Shown here: one piece after another, positions 10,290-20,814 of the stretch
How the letters are laid out: every line of letters begins with the position of its first letter
How positions within the stretch are numbered: the stretch's first letter is position 1
Source of the DNA: Xanthoparmelia taractica
Taxonomy: Eukaryota > Ascomycota > Lecanoromycetes > Lecanorales > Parmeliaceae
Assembly: GCA_033085395.1 (NCBI GenBank)
Contig: JANQBS010000306.1
Coordinates: 1-41,866, forward strand
Length of the DNA stretch: 41,866 nucleotides
Direction of reading: 5' to 3'
Made by a program: the position numbers and the translations under genes
Notes under the pieces: generated by a model
What the model saw: only the letters and a program-made list of their open reading frames with translations
Databases searched by the model: none
What the model was told of the DNA's origin: nothing

Positions 10290-11006
10290 CTATCCTAACC
10301 TCCTCGGCTTCTGACTCCTCGTCCCCCCAAACTTCAACCTCGTCGCGTCCATGACCCTCACAATCCTGCCCCTCAATGCCTTCCCTTCACCCCCCAGTAG
10401 GATCTTCGTAACCGCCTCCCTCCCCGGGCCAAAATCCCTCAAAATAACCTCCAACTGTCGTATCTGTCCTCCCTTCCCTTGATACTTTTCATCCAGCATA
10501 GCTTGATTCTTGATCAAACCCATCACATACGTTCCTAATTGGTACGCCGCGTCGTAGCTGCCTCGCTGGGCTTTCCTGAACCCAATGTTGCCCGACGAGA
10601 CGGAGATGATGGGGTTGCGGTTTCCGGCTGTGAGGGTGATGTGGCAGTTGTGGCGGGTAGCGTAGATATGGAGGTGGTGGGGACGGATGATCGGGGTATG
10701 GGTGAGGGAGGTGCTCTTGTTTTTCGTAATGCCATCTGGAATTATAGGCTCATATGTAGAAGTGGGGTATCGTGGTGAGAAGGATTGGGAGAGTTCCCTA
10801 AGGCTTTCAAGTGTGGAGGCGGTGGAGGACGGAGGAGGATCTGTATCTGCGAGATCGTGGGACGTAGTGGTTAAAAGGCGCTTTGGGGGGATTGGTAATG
10901 ATGTACATGCCCGCGCTTGGCCTATTCGTTGGCGGCAAGGAAGGCATACTGATCCGATTGAGGGTAGTTGGAATAGTGAACGCTTCATGGTAGCTGGTAT
11001 CGACAT
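10290..11006 (-). CDS. MRPS18: Mitochondrial small-subunit ribosomal protein uS11m
   Basis: Single exon, 238 aa, ATG at 11006 (a second ATG lies at 10988). The first 50 residues form a mitochondrial presequence-like region (KRSLFQLP, RLLTTTSH). The C-terminal 120 residues are a clear uS11 domain: HLHIYATRHNCHITLT, GNIGFRKAQRGSYDAAYQLG, LEVILRDFGPGREAVTKILL, and the basic tail TRLKFGGTRSQKPRRLG that contacts rRNA at the small-subunit platform. The yeast counterpart is 37S protein Mrps18. The coding strand is C-rich in the first half and G-rich in the second. The gene is divergent from TIM44, with 198 bp between start codons. Confidence 0.92.
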   Translation of the reverse strand: MSIPATMKRSLFQLPSIGSVCLPCRQRIGQARACTSLPIPPKRLLTTTSHDLADTDPPPSSTASTLESLRELSQSFSPRYPTSTYEPIIPDGITKNKSTSLTHTPIIRPHHLHIYATRHNCHITLTAGNRNPIISVSSGNIGFRKAQRGSYDAAYQLGTYVMGLIKNQAMLDEKYQGKGGQIRQLEVILRDFGPGREAVTKILLGGEGKALRGRIVRVMDATRLKFGGTRSQKPRRLG

Positions 11007-11204
11007 TGATTATGATGTTGGAGCAGAGCCCTTTTCATACGTCCCTAATGTGTCTTGTCGGCCACCGTAGCGGAATTTTGCCCGCTCTACGCAATTTGCG
11101 CCTCGGACCCTCTGAGATGCTTCAACAACTGAGTCTTTACATACTCTGACACCATATTCGGGCAGTAACTTCTAGCAGGCTGCTGAGTTATAGCGACTAC
11201 TAGT
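11007..11204. promoter_or_regulatory. Bidirectional promoter of uS11m and TIM44
   Basis: Only 198 bp separates two divergent start codons, both of nuclear genes for mitochondrial proteins, so the promoter is very probably shared. I see no TATA box and no element that I can name with confidence. Confidence 0.6.
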
Positions 11205-12974
11205 ATGCGACCGCCCTTATATCTGCTGCGGCGTACCCAGTATCGTGGCGGCCTCATAAGAAGATGCTTCACCTCCGCTACAGTACAACCCAGTGGGCGA
11301 ACAGGCCCTTTTCGACGAATACAAAGCGAGCTACGCAATAACAATGCTCCTATATCATCTCTTCTCCCTATACAAATAATCTGCTCTTCGTGGCGACCTC
11401 ACAGTTCTCTTGATCAGCTATCGAGAAGTGCGTTTTCTACAACGCCCCGAGCGAACGCCATCAGCTTTCGAGACCTAAAATCAGAAGAAAAGCCAAAGGC
11501 TTCTTCAAGGCAAGAAGCAAAGTCAGGTACAGACAAGGGAGCTCAGAAGCAGGAGGCAGCATCGGAGGAGACTGAGAGCGCTGCAGAGCGGGCATATCGA
11601 GAGGCCCAGAAAGAGAGCGAGGGCGCGAGAGAGAGAGAAAGGCGCAGTGCAAATAATAAAGAGGAGTCTACTGGGAGCGAGAAAGAGGAAGAGAGCGGAC
11701 AGGGTGGAAAGGAGGAAAAGAAGAAAGAAGAGCCACCACCTCCACCTCCACATGGAAATAAATCGCCATGGCAGGTCTTCACAGAAACACTTAAATCCGA
11801 ATTTCAGGCTTCTAAAGAATGGAACGAATCTACAAAAGCGCTTTCACATTCAGCACATCAATTTACAGAGAACGAGTCGGTGAGAAAGGCTCGGGAAGCG
11901 TCCAGTCGTGCATACGGAGCGGCCACGTCAGTAACGGGCTCGGCGCTCAAAGGGACAGGGAAGGTCTTGGGACAGAGCGCTGCATGGACTTGGGACTCGG
12001 CGGTTGTCAAAGGGGTACGATCTGGCGTTAACGCTACGGGTCGAGGGATCGACGCGGCTACAAAACCTGTGAGAGAGACCAAAATCTACAAGAGCGTCAA
12101 AGATGTCATCGATGATGGTAGTAGCTCAAAGTATGGCGGCTGGGTGGAGAAAGAGGAAAGAAGGAGAAAACGTGAGCTCAGGGAATTGGAAGAATCCGGA
12201 GGATTATCCGGCAAGCGGCCAGAGAAGATGGAGGAAGATCCAGAGTGGGTTTTCCTGAACGAGAAAATTGTATATTGATGTCGCTAATTCCATCGTAGTG
12301 CCGGCACCAACGTCACGCTACACAAAGACTCCAAGTTCAACCAAACCTGGACAAAGTTTAAGGAATCCAATCCAGTCATGCAATCTCTATTCTCTCTCAA
12401 ATCTAGCTACAACGAATCAGAAAACCCTCTCGTCTCCACAGCCCGCAGTATCACCGACCGCGTTGCTGGCTTTTTCGCTGAAAATGAGACCGCTCGAGTC
12501 ATCAAGAAGTTTCGTGAGATGGATCCGTCATTCCAAGTTGAACCATTCCTCCGCGAGATGCGCGAATACATCCTTCCTGAAGTCCTAGACGCTTACGTCA
12601 AGGGTGACACGGAGACCCTCAAACTCTGGCTGTCCGCTGCTCAATACCAAGTGTATGCCGCACTGACGCAGCAATACACTGCCGTCGGTCTGAAATCGGA
12701 TGGCCGTATACTGGACATACGGCATGTCGATATACTCTCTGCGCGTATGCTCGAACCAGGCGAGATACCCGTCTTCATCATCAGCTGCCGAACGCAAGAA
12801 GTACATGTTTACCGCAACGCCAAGACGAACGAGCTAGCTGCTGGCATGGAGGATAGGGTGCAGCTTGTCACTTATGCTCTTGGGGTGACGCGGACGCCGG
12901 AAGATGTCAATAATCCTGATACGAGGGGTTGGCGATTGATAGAGCTGCAGAAGAGTGCTAGGGATTACATATGA
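11205..12974 (+). CDS. TIM44: Mitochondrial import inner membrane translocase subunit Tim44
   Basis: Exons 11205-12244 and 12299-12974, 571 aa. Intron 12245-12298 has a GTGGGT donor, CTAAT branch and GTAG acceptor; joining gives EEDPDAGTNVTLHKD, the conserved Tim44 run. The N-terminus (MRPPLYLLRRTQYRGG...) and AFSTTPRANA are presequence-like. Residues about 90-185 are charged and low in complexity (Glu/Lys/Arg-rich with PPPPPP). The Hsp70-binding region follows (SPWQVFTETLKSEFQASKEW...), and then the membrane-associated Tim44 C-terminal domain (FREMDPSFQVEPFLREMREY, ILDIRHVDILSARML, VFIISCRTQEVHVYRN, GWRLIELQKSARDYI). Tim44 tethers mtHsp70 to the TIM23 channel in the matrix. An imperfect palindrome covers the start codon. 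Confidence 0.95.
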
Positions 12975-13624
12975 TATGCTCTCTCAGCTGTTCTTGTGGT
13001 ATATTATCTTGCATTTAGCGCGCATGGAAAGTAAGCGTCTCGAGCTCATCGAGTGTATATTATCATCCAGCATCGTTTCGGCTGTCAAAGTAGGAACAAG
13101 GGTAGCGAGGCGTTATTGAAACGCAGGATTTCGGTCGCCACTCTCAGAAGAAATTTAAATTTCGGTGTATAATTTGAATAATAAAGACGCTTTTAGACGG
13201 TCAACCCGATATATCTGCAGCTTGCAAAGTGGAAGAATATTAGTTTTCTGACTTGAGAGAAGTTGACGCTGAGGCAGCTGTGCATAACTGCGCCCAGGCA
13301 CTGTATGATTCTCCGTAGTTATAGCTACCAGGCACAAGATAGAGTAGGTATTTGTTCCACAGCTCTACAACAACCTATGTTATTACAGGTATTATTCGCG
13401 CATATCATATAAAAAGCCAGATCAGTACCCTATTCAGTCACTTTTAGATATCCTATCCTCGCACGCTCCCAAAAGCCATTCAGCGCCGGCTATCCTCTTC
13501 CTACCTTGTTCAACCCATGCCGCCAAAAGCCTCTAGTTAGCCAGCATCCTCCACCCACTGCTACCACCCATATCGAATGCTAACTTGACTTTTATATAAG
13601 CTGTCAGGCCTGCTCGTATGTCGA
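12975..13624. promoter_or_regulatory. Intergenic region upstream of the VRL1-like gene
   Basis: It holds the TIM44 3' UTR and the promoter of the next gene. A TATAAAA string lies at 13408-13414, about 210 bp before the ATG, followed by a pyrimidine-rich leader. No gene is seen. Confidence 0.4.
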
Positions 13625-16600
13625 ATGAATGCACTCTCTCAATCCATATCTCAGGGCCTTCTTCAAGAGCGCTTTACCTGCCCAGTGCAATCCAGTCAAC
13701 AGCCACGTGAGTATACCATCATACCGGAGAGTCAGGGTGGACTAGAAAGAAGAAATTTCATGAAGCTAGCGCTGATATTCTCACAGATTCTGCTTGTCCC
13801 AACGACCGAATGCCTCCTGACCGGCAAGGACCGAGAGACTCATTCTTCATTTGCGGACTTGGCTGTATCTGAGGACTTCCTGGCCAGCCATGTCCTACGG
13901 ATCTCCGGGCCCACCAGTCCTGGAAGCAACAACGTGCGGGACAATCGGGGTAAAGCGAAGCAGTTCAATACTGTCAATGGGCGGACTATTGTCGTAAAAG
14001 AGTCGTTTGTCTACAGCAACAAAGGTACGGCGAGGCCACTGCCATGGTCAGGCTTTCCTAGGCTTACTTTCTTTAGGCTTCAGAAACCTCAATCAAGCAC
14101 AGCTGCTCAGCGACCAGCTGTACTATCCTGACATTCTTGACGCGCAACAATGGCTTATATACTACATCTCGAGACCTCTTGTAGGCTCCTACGAGCCAAT
14201 CAAGATCACGCCAGCGATCCTTCCAACTTTATTGAAGGGCTTGAAGCCTCCTGGCAAGATTTTAAAAGACCCTCCGAGCGAACAAGTAGACTCTGGACCG
14301 TCATCGGTCAGAAAGAAGGATGTGCGGTCGTTCAATGATTTACTCAACAATTTTCCAATGATCGCGCGGCAGATGCAGCCTGGTCTCGAGAACCTTTTTA
14401 AGGAATTCAACAAGGAAATGCAGGATCGGCCTTCTACGCCGTCGCGCAAGTCATCGATCGCCTCTCGAAGATCCTCAACAGCATCCTCACATTCCAAGGC
14501 CAATGGGTCCATACGCAGCAAATTCTCGAATGGCCATCCGACGGCACCATCCACAGCAACGATACGTGTAGATGAGGAGGAAGACTATATGCGCAAGACA
14601 TTGGAGAATGCAGTGACTGCGGCGATCGATCTGTTTCAGCAGGTGGACAAGCAACAGTTGTCTCTCCTAGGAGCTACAACGGATCTAACCGGACCCACTG
14701 TCGAGCGTATCATCGAACGATATGTTACAGAGCAAGTTCACGACTCTACTCTCTTTCCAGTGCTTCGGAACAGCAGACGGCTAGGGGATCTAGAACTCGA
14801 GTCGCGAATTCATCAAATGCAACACATCGATATCGCTCAAGTTGGCATTGAGATTGAAGGTGGTCGGAAAGGCAAGGAACAGTTGATGGACAGGCTCTCT
14901 AAGGGAGTTGAAGAGTTTCGCAAGCTTGGCGTAGCCGGCAGTCCTCAGCAGATGATGGAGATTCTTTTGGCAACGCAAAAGATAATCACGAATGTGCAGC
15001 CCATCGCTAAGGATCTTGATTGCGCGATGAACGACGGGATTGGACCGGACGAATTGGAAAAGCCTCCTTTGTCAATGACCATGAATGCCGATACTCTAGT
15101 CTCCTTGCTGCTAGTCGTGGTCATTCGCTCCCAAGTACGGCATCTTCAAGCTCGACTATCTTATATGCGAAACTTCATCTTCGTCGATGATGTCGAAAGT
15201 GGTGAGATTGGATACGCGTTAAGCACGTTTGAAGCAGTGCTTTCCTACCTAACGTCTGATTCTGGTGGTCTTCGTAAAGCAAGCAGAAGAAACAAGCGAC
15301 TATGGCAGGCTACTAAAACTGGCGATGTTAAACTTATAAAGGCGATTTTAAATCCTGGACAAGAGACTATCCTCGACGAAGACAGAAGGTCAGCCTTGCT
15401 CGAGGAAACCGACGGAGGTGCCATTACCGACGGTGATGATGACTCGGAGAATGGCCGCTCCTTGAAGAAAGAGAACAGAAAACCCTTAGACCATCGACTG
15501 TCCAATGCAACCACCGAGAACGGCAGCACTTCAGAAACCTCCACTTTGGCACATGTTTTTCCTTTCCAGGCTCTAAAAGCCTCTCGAAAAGGTAAACATG
15601 TTTCCATGGACACGAGAAGCCTTTCCAATTCTTCAGAATACTCGTTCGTCTCCCGGACAAATACTCTAGACTCAAAGTCGAGCAATCTCGAAGGAGATAC
15701 ATCCATCGAAACACTTGCGCAAACTCAAGACCCAGATGGCAACTCGGTACTTATGATGGCCGTGGAGGCACGACAGCCAGAGGTACTTGAATACTTACTG
15801 TCCCTGGAGGAATACTTTCCCCCGCGATTTGTGCTGGAAGACTCCAACAAGGAGGGTACCACGCTTCTGAGTGCTGCAGTCCAATTGGCTCACACTGAGC
15901 TCATTGATATACTACTACACCGCATCTTTCAAACCAGAGACACCGAGGGTATCGTCGACTACTTCGCCAGAGCAGATCGTCATGGTCGAACAGTTGCTCA
16001 TTATCTTTTTAACGCTCCGTATCTAATCCACCAGTTTTCCGAGATCCTGCCTTGGAGGCGGAAAGACAAGAACGGTCAGACGCCTTTGCTCGCTTTATGT
16101 AGATCATACGACCATAACAATTATGCGGAGATGGTCAACGATGCGTTGCAGTTCGCAACTCATGAGCAAGGCGACGGCCAGCCACTACATCTAGACGATC
16201 ACGTTGATGCGAAGGGTAACACATTACTTCATGTGGTCAATAATCCTTCCTTAGCAGTGCGAATACTGAAGCATTGCGACTCCGATCCAAACGCTACTAA
16301 TGACAAGCGGTTCACCCCCTTGATGGTGGCCAGCAAATATGGTCGAATGGATATGGTCAGAGCTTTATTCAGTGACAAGAGGGTTGACGTTTTGGCTAAA
16401 GAGTCAAGAGGCATGACGGCAGTTGAGCTTGCGAAAGATGACGAGATCCGGAATCGCATCGACGATATGGTGCTGGTTTCCAATGTGCCTGCTGCTGACG
16501 GGCGGGTGACGGCTGTTGTCCGATCATTCTTTGTGGAGGATGCCTCGATACGCTTGATTATAAAGTCTGCTGTCCGCAACGACAATGGAATGATCGGCGT

Positions 16601-17651
16601 CACTACTTGTAGGCGGTCCTTGACAGATTTTGAGAACCTGGCCAAATGGCTTTCCGTGGAACATCCTGCTTCGTGGCTCCCGTCGATCTTTAACTTCCGT
16701 TCGCCCTATCAAATAGCTTCTCGACCTTCAAGAGCAGTACTGCAAGATATTCAAGTGCGTCTCGATAAATTCTTGAAGATCATGCTTGCTCATTCAACGT
16801 TCTCAACGCACGAGCTGCTGTGGGAGTTCATTCTCTTCCCTGAAATACAGCCCGAGATGATGGCAGAGCGGAGCAGGAGGAAAGCGGAGCTCCGGAACGA
16901 GAATATTAGAGAGGACTATGAGCCGGTCGAGGACGTGAGGGATGTTTCGACATTTGTTGAGCATGCCCGGGAGTCGATTCGAGGCATCAACCATTCAACT
17001 AAGAGCGTGATACGGAGGGTCGCTAGCGTCCGTGTGGGCTCTTGGGGTACGTTGGTTCTAATATCCCAGCGTTAATTGGCTAACCGCTTCGTAGATTTCT
17101 CCATCGCTCTGGATTTGTGTGCCAAAGCCTTCTCAACCCTGGCTTTTCTACCGTCAGCTTATATCACGGCCCTTTCCCGCTTCACCACTTGCGCCCAACT
17201 GCTCCCCTCGGATCCTCACACGCTCTTTCATCAAGATATGCAAGCTATCCTCTCCACCATTCTCGCCATTCTCTCATCGCTAGCTCGTCCTCACTCCTTG
17301 ATCAACTCACTCGTCAGCATTCAAAAGGCAGTTGATCGCCACAATTCGTCACTACGACGTTCGGACCGATGGCCGCTTGGTCTGCTCGATGAAACACGCA
17401 AAGGCATTCACGCGGATGCGCAAGAGAAGGCAGAGAAGAGCAGGGAAGAATTGAGGACTGTAGGATGTGAGCTGACGTATACGCAGCAGACTGTTGCTGG
17501 TGAGCTTGCTGGATGGCAAGAGCTGCATGCTAAGCTAGGGAAAAGAGCGATCAGGGCTCTGGCAGAGAGAATGGTGGTAAGGGAGAAGGATCGACTTGAG
17601 AGTATGAAGAGGGCTATGAGAGGAGTCATCGATGTTGATAAGAAAGGATGA
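13625..17651 (+). CDS. VRL1: VPS9 - ankyrin - PX - BAR-like endosomal protein (VRL1/VARP-like)
   Basis: Proposed exons: 13625-13706, 13770-14024, 14077-17046, 17095-17651; about 1287 aa. The last two junctions are firm (AAAG|GTACGG..TTTAG; TGGG|GTACGT, branch CTAAC, GTAG). The first is uncertain: the best-looking intron (13707-13786, GTGAGT..CTCACAG) shifts the frame, so acceptor 13769 is used to keep it open. Domains: a conserved N-terminus (LLVPTTECLL, VNGRTIVVKESFVYSNKG, QWLIYYISRPLVGSYEP), VPS9 Rab5-GEF domain about 285-505 with the expected Asp and Tyr in NADTLVSLLLVVVIRS and LSYMRNF, ankyrin repeats about 515-910, a PX domain about 920-1040, and a C-terminal helical BAR-like region encoded by the last exon. 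Yeast Vrl1 has a related VPS9/ankyrin/sorting-nexin organisation and acts in endosomal sorting with a SNX-BAR partner. The function here is inferred from that. Confidence 0.85.
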
Positions 17652-18133
17652 GTTGGAGCTAGTGCGGTCTGTGTCGGCTCTGACTCGTAGGCCTTGTTTC
17701 TTTTTCCCTGGCGTAAGGTGGACTTGGGCTCCTCAGTGTTTCTTTATACGAAGATACCCCACATCGTTGACATTCAAGGTGTTCTGCTTTACATCCATCC
17801 TGGTGGTTGTGTGTTTTATGCGGTATTTTGAGAAGCATGCCGCCTCGGGCATCTTTGAGACATGAACTCCCATGCTTTCCCATCCAGAAAAGGCTTGCAT
17901 ACTTGACATCTAAGTAGGAAAGACGGTACACGTACATTCTGCCACTTGAAAAAGAATCAAAACATGCAAAACATTCCAGCTGCAGATCCACCGCCCCCCG
18001 CGTGCGTCATACCTTTCAGACGACATCCCATTCCCATCTCCCTTCGTTTCTTTGTCTTCAACAAACCAGCATTCATCAAAACCACATCTGCACCTCCAAC
18101 TCACCCTGGACTACCACAAACCCCATCATCACC
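17652..18133. other. Intergenic region before the AKR pseudogene
   Basis: It holds the VRL1-like 3' UTR and a C-rich leader leading into the aldo-keto reductase relic. Overlapping frames here are not supported as genes. Confidence 0.4.
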
Positions 18134-19392
18134 ATGGCCACCTCAAGCACGACCATGCAAGTCCAATCGATCCTTCCCCACAACCAAGCCCTTACGTGCT
18201 CCAAGCCCCAGCTAATCTATCTACATGCAGGAAAATCTTTCTCCTCAACACCGGCGAGAAGATTCCAGCCATCGGCCTTGGCACCTGGCAAAGCAAGCCC
18301 AGTGAAGTCCGCGATCCGTTGTCAAAGTTGCCTCAAAGGAAGGGTATAGACACATCAACACGGCGCTTGCTTATAGATTCGGGCTAAATGAGCACGAAGT
18401 AGGGCGGGGGACTGAAGATTCCGGCGTTCCAAGAGAAGAGATATGATTGACGACAAATCTGGATAGTACGTGGCATGATATCGTCCCCGAAGGCATTGAG
18501 AGCAGTCTCACGAGTCTGGGGACAGATTATGTGGATTTATACCTCATGGTAAGCTATACGTACAGGCCCTTGTACAATTTCGCTAATTAGAGTAGCACTG
18601 GCCATCTGCAACAGATCCGAAGGACACATCGAAGCATCTCCCAGATTGGAACGTCCTCAAAACCTGGTAACTCCTTGCGCTTTACTGCCCTTCCATCATC
18701 CTCTTTACCCATGCCAATCACACCCCAGGCAAGAAATGCAAAAAGTTCCAGCTACCGGTAAAGTCCGCAACATTGGCGTATCCAATTTCGGTATCCAAAA
18801 CCTCGAAAAACTTCGTAGTGACCCAACCCGCAAGACCGTCCCCGCCGTCAAAACAAATAGAGCTGCACTCAAACAACCCGAGTCCGAAGTTGGTGGCACT
18901 TAACAAGGAAAAAGGCATTCATTGCACGGCGTATTCGTGGTTGGGGAGTATTATTTCGCCGTTGTACAAGGATCCGACGCTGTAAGATGGCCGAAGAGAA
19001 GGGGAAGACGGCGCTACAGGTATTGTTGGTGTGGGGGCTGCAGCAGTAAGTTTACTTTTCTTTTTCAATCACGATTTGTCTCCTAAGGCCTGTTTGCGTA
19101 AGCCGTGACTCCTTTTGCCTCGTTATTTTTTACCCTCAGTACAAGCCTTGTGGTACTTGATCTGCTGTCCCAAGAGGCCACCCCAGTTTGGACATTTTAC
19201 CTATAGTGAATGGCCCGGGGCCCGTCATAGCCAAGAGCGTCAGCCAGGCTGGAATCGAGAAGGACTTCGAGCTAAATGGGTGGAACTTGTCAAGTTGCGG
19301 AGATGAAGCGGCTAGACGAGCTACCAGATCGATTCAAGGTTTGTGGAGATGGATGGCTTCCTGTTAACGTGTTTTTTGGAGACGATGAGTAG
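18134..19392 (+). pseudogene. Aldo-keto reductase pseudogene (GCY1-like glycerol dehydrogenase family)
   Basis: Landmarks of a roughly 320-aa NADPH-dependent aldo-keto reductase appear in order but in several frames: NTGEKIPAIGLGTWQSKPSE (18251 on), a frame change at about 18346, then YRHINTALAYRFGLNEHEVG (the Tyr codon is affected by the shift), a TGA at 18442-18444 inside EEI*LTTNLDSTWHD, and SLGTDYVDLYLMHWP across a probable intron (18549-18597). After a second intron come KVRNIGVSNFGIQNLEKL and, after another frame change, KQIELHSNNPSPKLVALNKE, GIHCTAYSWLGS and SPLYKDPTL with a following stop. EEKGKTALQVLLVWGLQQ is followed by a broken stretch, and RFKVCGDGWLPVNVFFGDDE ends at TAG 19390-19392. 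At least three frame changes and two stops make it non-functional. The remains of the splice sites show it was once an intron-bearing gene, not a processed copy. Confidence 0.85.
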
Positions 19393-19809
19393 ATTGAGGA
19401 ACTATAGGGCGAGAAGAGTCTTCGGAAACCCCGAGACTGTCGAGGGTAAGAGAGATTCGAAGCTAGTGGGTAAGCCGGACAATCATGCATTCAACCCGCT
19501 CTTAGGCCGCTTTATAATACACAGAGGCGCAAGGAGTCTTACATACATGTCATCTCTTCTAGATTGCTTTTGGACTGACAACGCAAACTAGTTACTGCTG
19601 ATGTATAGCGCGAGCCAAAAGAGCTCGGAAACATTTGCAAAAAAAAAAGTGGGCGATAAGTGTCCGACAATGCTCCATCTCCCGAGTTAGAGACTTGAAC
19701 CCCCAAATATATCACAAATCATATCTGACAAGCATCCAGACCTACGAAATACATCTACCGCGCAACTTCCAGTCATTCAATTTCAAACTCTCCTCAAACA
19801 CCACCAACC
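19393..19809. other. Intergenic region before the methyltransferase gene
   Basis: No gene is seen. An A9 run lies at about 19640. The sequence near 19690 resembles a degraded tRNA T-arm on the minus strand but has no matching stems. Confidence 0.4.
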
Positions 19810-20814
19810 ATGGCTCAACCCCACCCACGCTCCGAGCACCCATCAAACACACTCTCCGAACCCAATAACGACAACAACAACGATGCCCACTTCTCCAGCA
19901 GCGCCTTTACCGGCGACATGGCCAAAACTTACACCCAACGCTGCGGTGGCTGCGACATCCTCCTCGCCAAGCACCTCATCTCCCTCATCACGCCCTCCCT
20001 CCCCCCACCCACCAGCACCCCAACCCTCCGAATCCTCGACAACGCCTGCGGCCCCTTGATCGTCACAAACGAATGCCTTCACACCCCCGCCATCACCGCC
20101 TACCCAAGCATCCACATCTCAGCCGTAGACCTGAGCCCCGACTTCATCGCGCACAACCAAGCCATCCTATCCTCACCCACCTCCCCCACCACCACCCCCT
20201 GGAACACCCCTCATTTCAAAGTCGACACAGCAATCATGGACAGCACAGCCCTACAATTCCCCGACTCAACATTCCACCTCAGCCTCACCTCCCTCTCCCT
20301 CTTCACCTTCGCGGACCCCACCCTCGGCGCCCGCGAACTCCACCGCACCCTAAAACCCCACGGCATAACAGCCGCCACGTCCTTCAAATCCCTCGGCTGG
20401 CTCCCTTTACTGCACGAAGTGGAATCTGTCCTCCACCCATCCATGCCAAAGACGCGCGTCCCCATGCTAGAGCCGTGGAGCGTGCCTGGTAAACTCTCCT
20501 CTGTGCTGCGGGCGGGGGGGTTCGAGAGGGTGGAGGAGGGGGAGGTGGAGGTTGTGGCGTGGTGAGGTGGGGTGGATGAGTGTGCGTTTTTGGTTACGGA
20601 GACGGTGTGGGAGATTGTTCCGAAGTTAGCGGAGGGGAAGGGGGAGGGGTGGAGGGAAGGGGAGGGTGAGAAAAAGAGGATGGAGAGGGGTTTCAGGGAT
20701 GTTTTGGAGAGGGGGGTTGGGGGGGAGTTGGGCGATGAGTCGGAGGTGGTGAAGGGGGAGGATGGGAGGGTGGGGATTCGGATGGTTGCGTTTGTGGGGG
20801 TGGGGTGGAAGTAG
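19810..20814 (+). pseudogene. SAM-dependent methyltransferase, interrupted by in-frame TGA
   Basis: A class I methyltransferase of the UbiE/COQ5-like kind common in fungal secondary metabolism. It shows FTGDMAKTYTQRCGGCDILLA, motif I LRILDNACGPLIVTNECL, the acidic binding residue in ISAVDLSPDF, LQFPDSTFHLSLTSLSLFTF and ELHRTLKPHGITAATSF. Motif I reads GPL where GTG is usual, so cofactor binding may be weakened. The frame stops at TGA 20563-20565 after VEVVAW (251 aa). It then continues open, without an ATG being needed, for 83 more codons (DECAFLVTETVWEIVPKL ... GRVGIRMVAFVGVGWK, ending at 20814), which match the expected C-terminal helical part. So it is either a recently broken gene or a shortened protein. 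The coding strand switches from C-rich to G-rich near 20500. Confidence 0.7.

Noticed and set aside
11087..11344. Minus-strand frame opposite the TIM44 start with an Arg-rich N-terminus
   Set aside because: It mirrors the palindromic TIM44 start region and overlaps the real gene. There is no independent support.
14189..15706. Minus-strand frames opposite the VRL1-like gene
   Set aside because: The plus strand has clear VPS9 and ankyrin domains; the antisense frames lack any motif.
19650..19725. Possible tRNA-like sequence on the minus strand (GGGGGTTCAAGTCTC)
   Set aside because: T-stem pairing is weak, and no D-arm, anticodon arm or acceptor stem is seen at the right spacing.
18134..20814. 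Repeat-induced point mutation (RIP) as the cause of the stops
   Set aside because: The lesions are mainly indels, and the TGA stops do not clearly show CpA-to-TpA changes. The flanks are not strongly A+T-rich.
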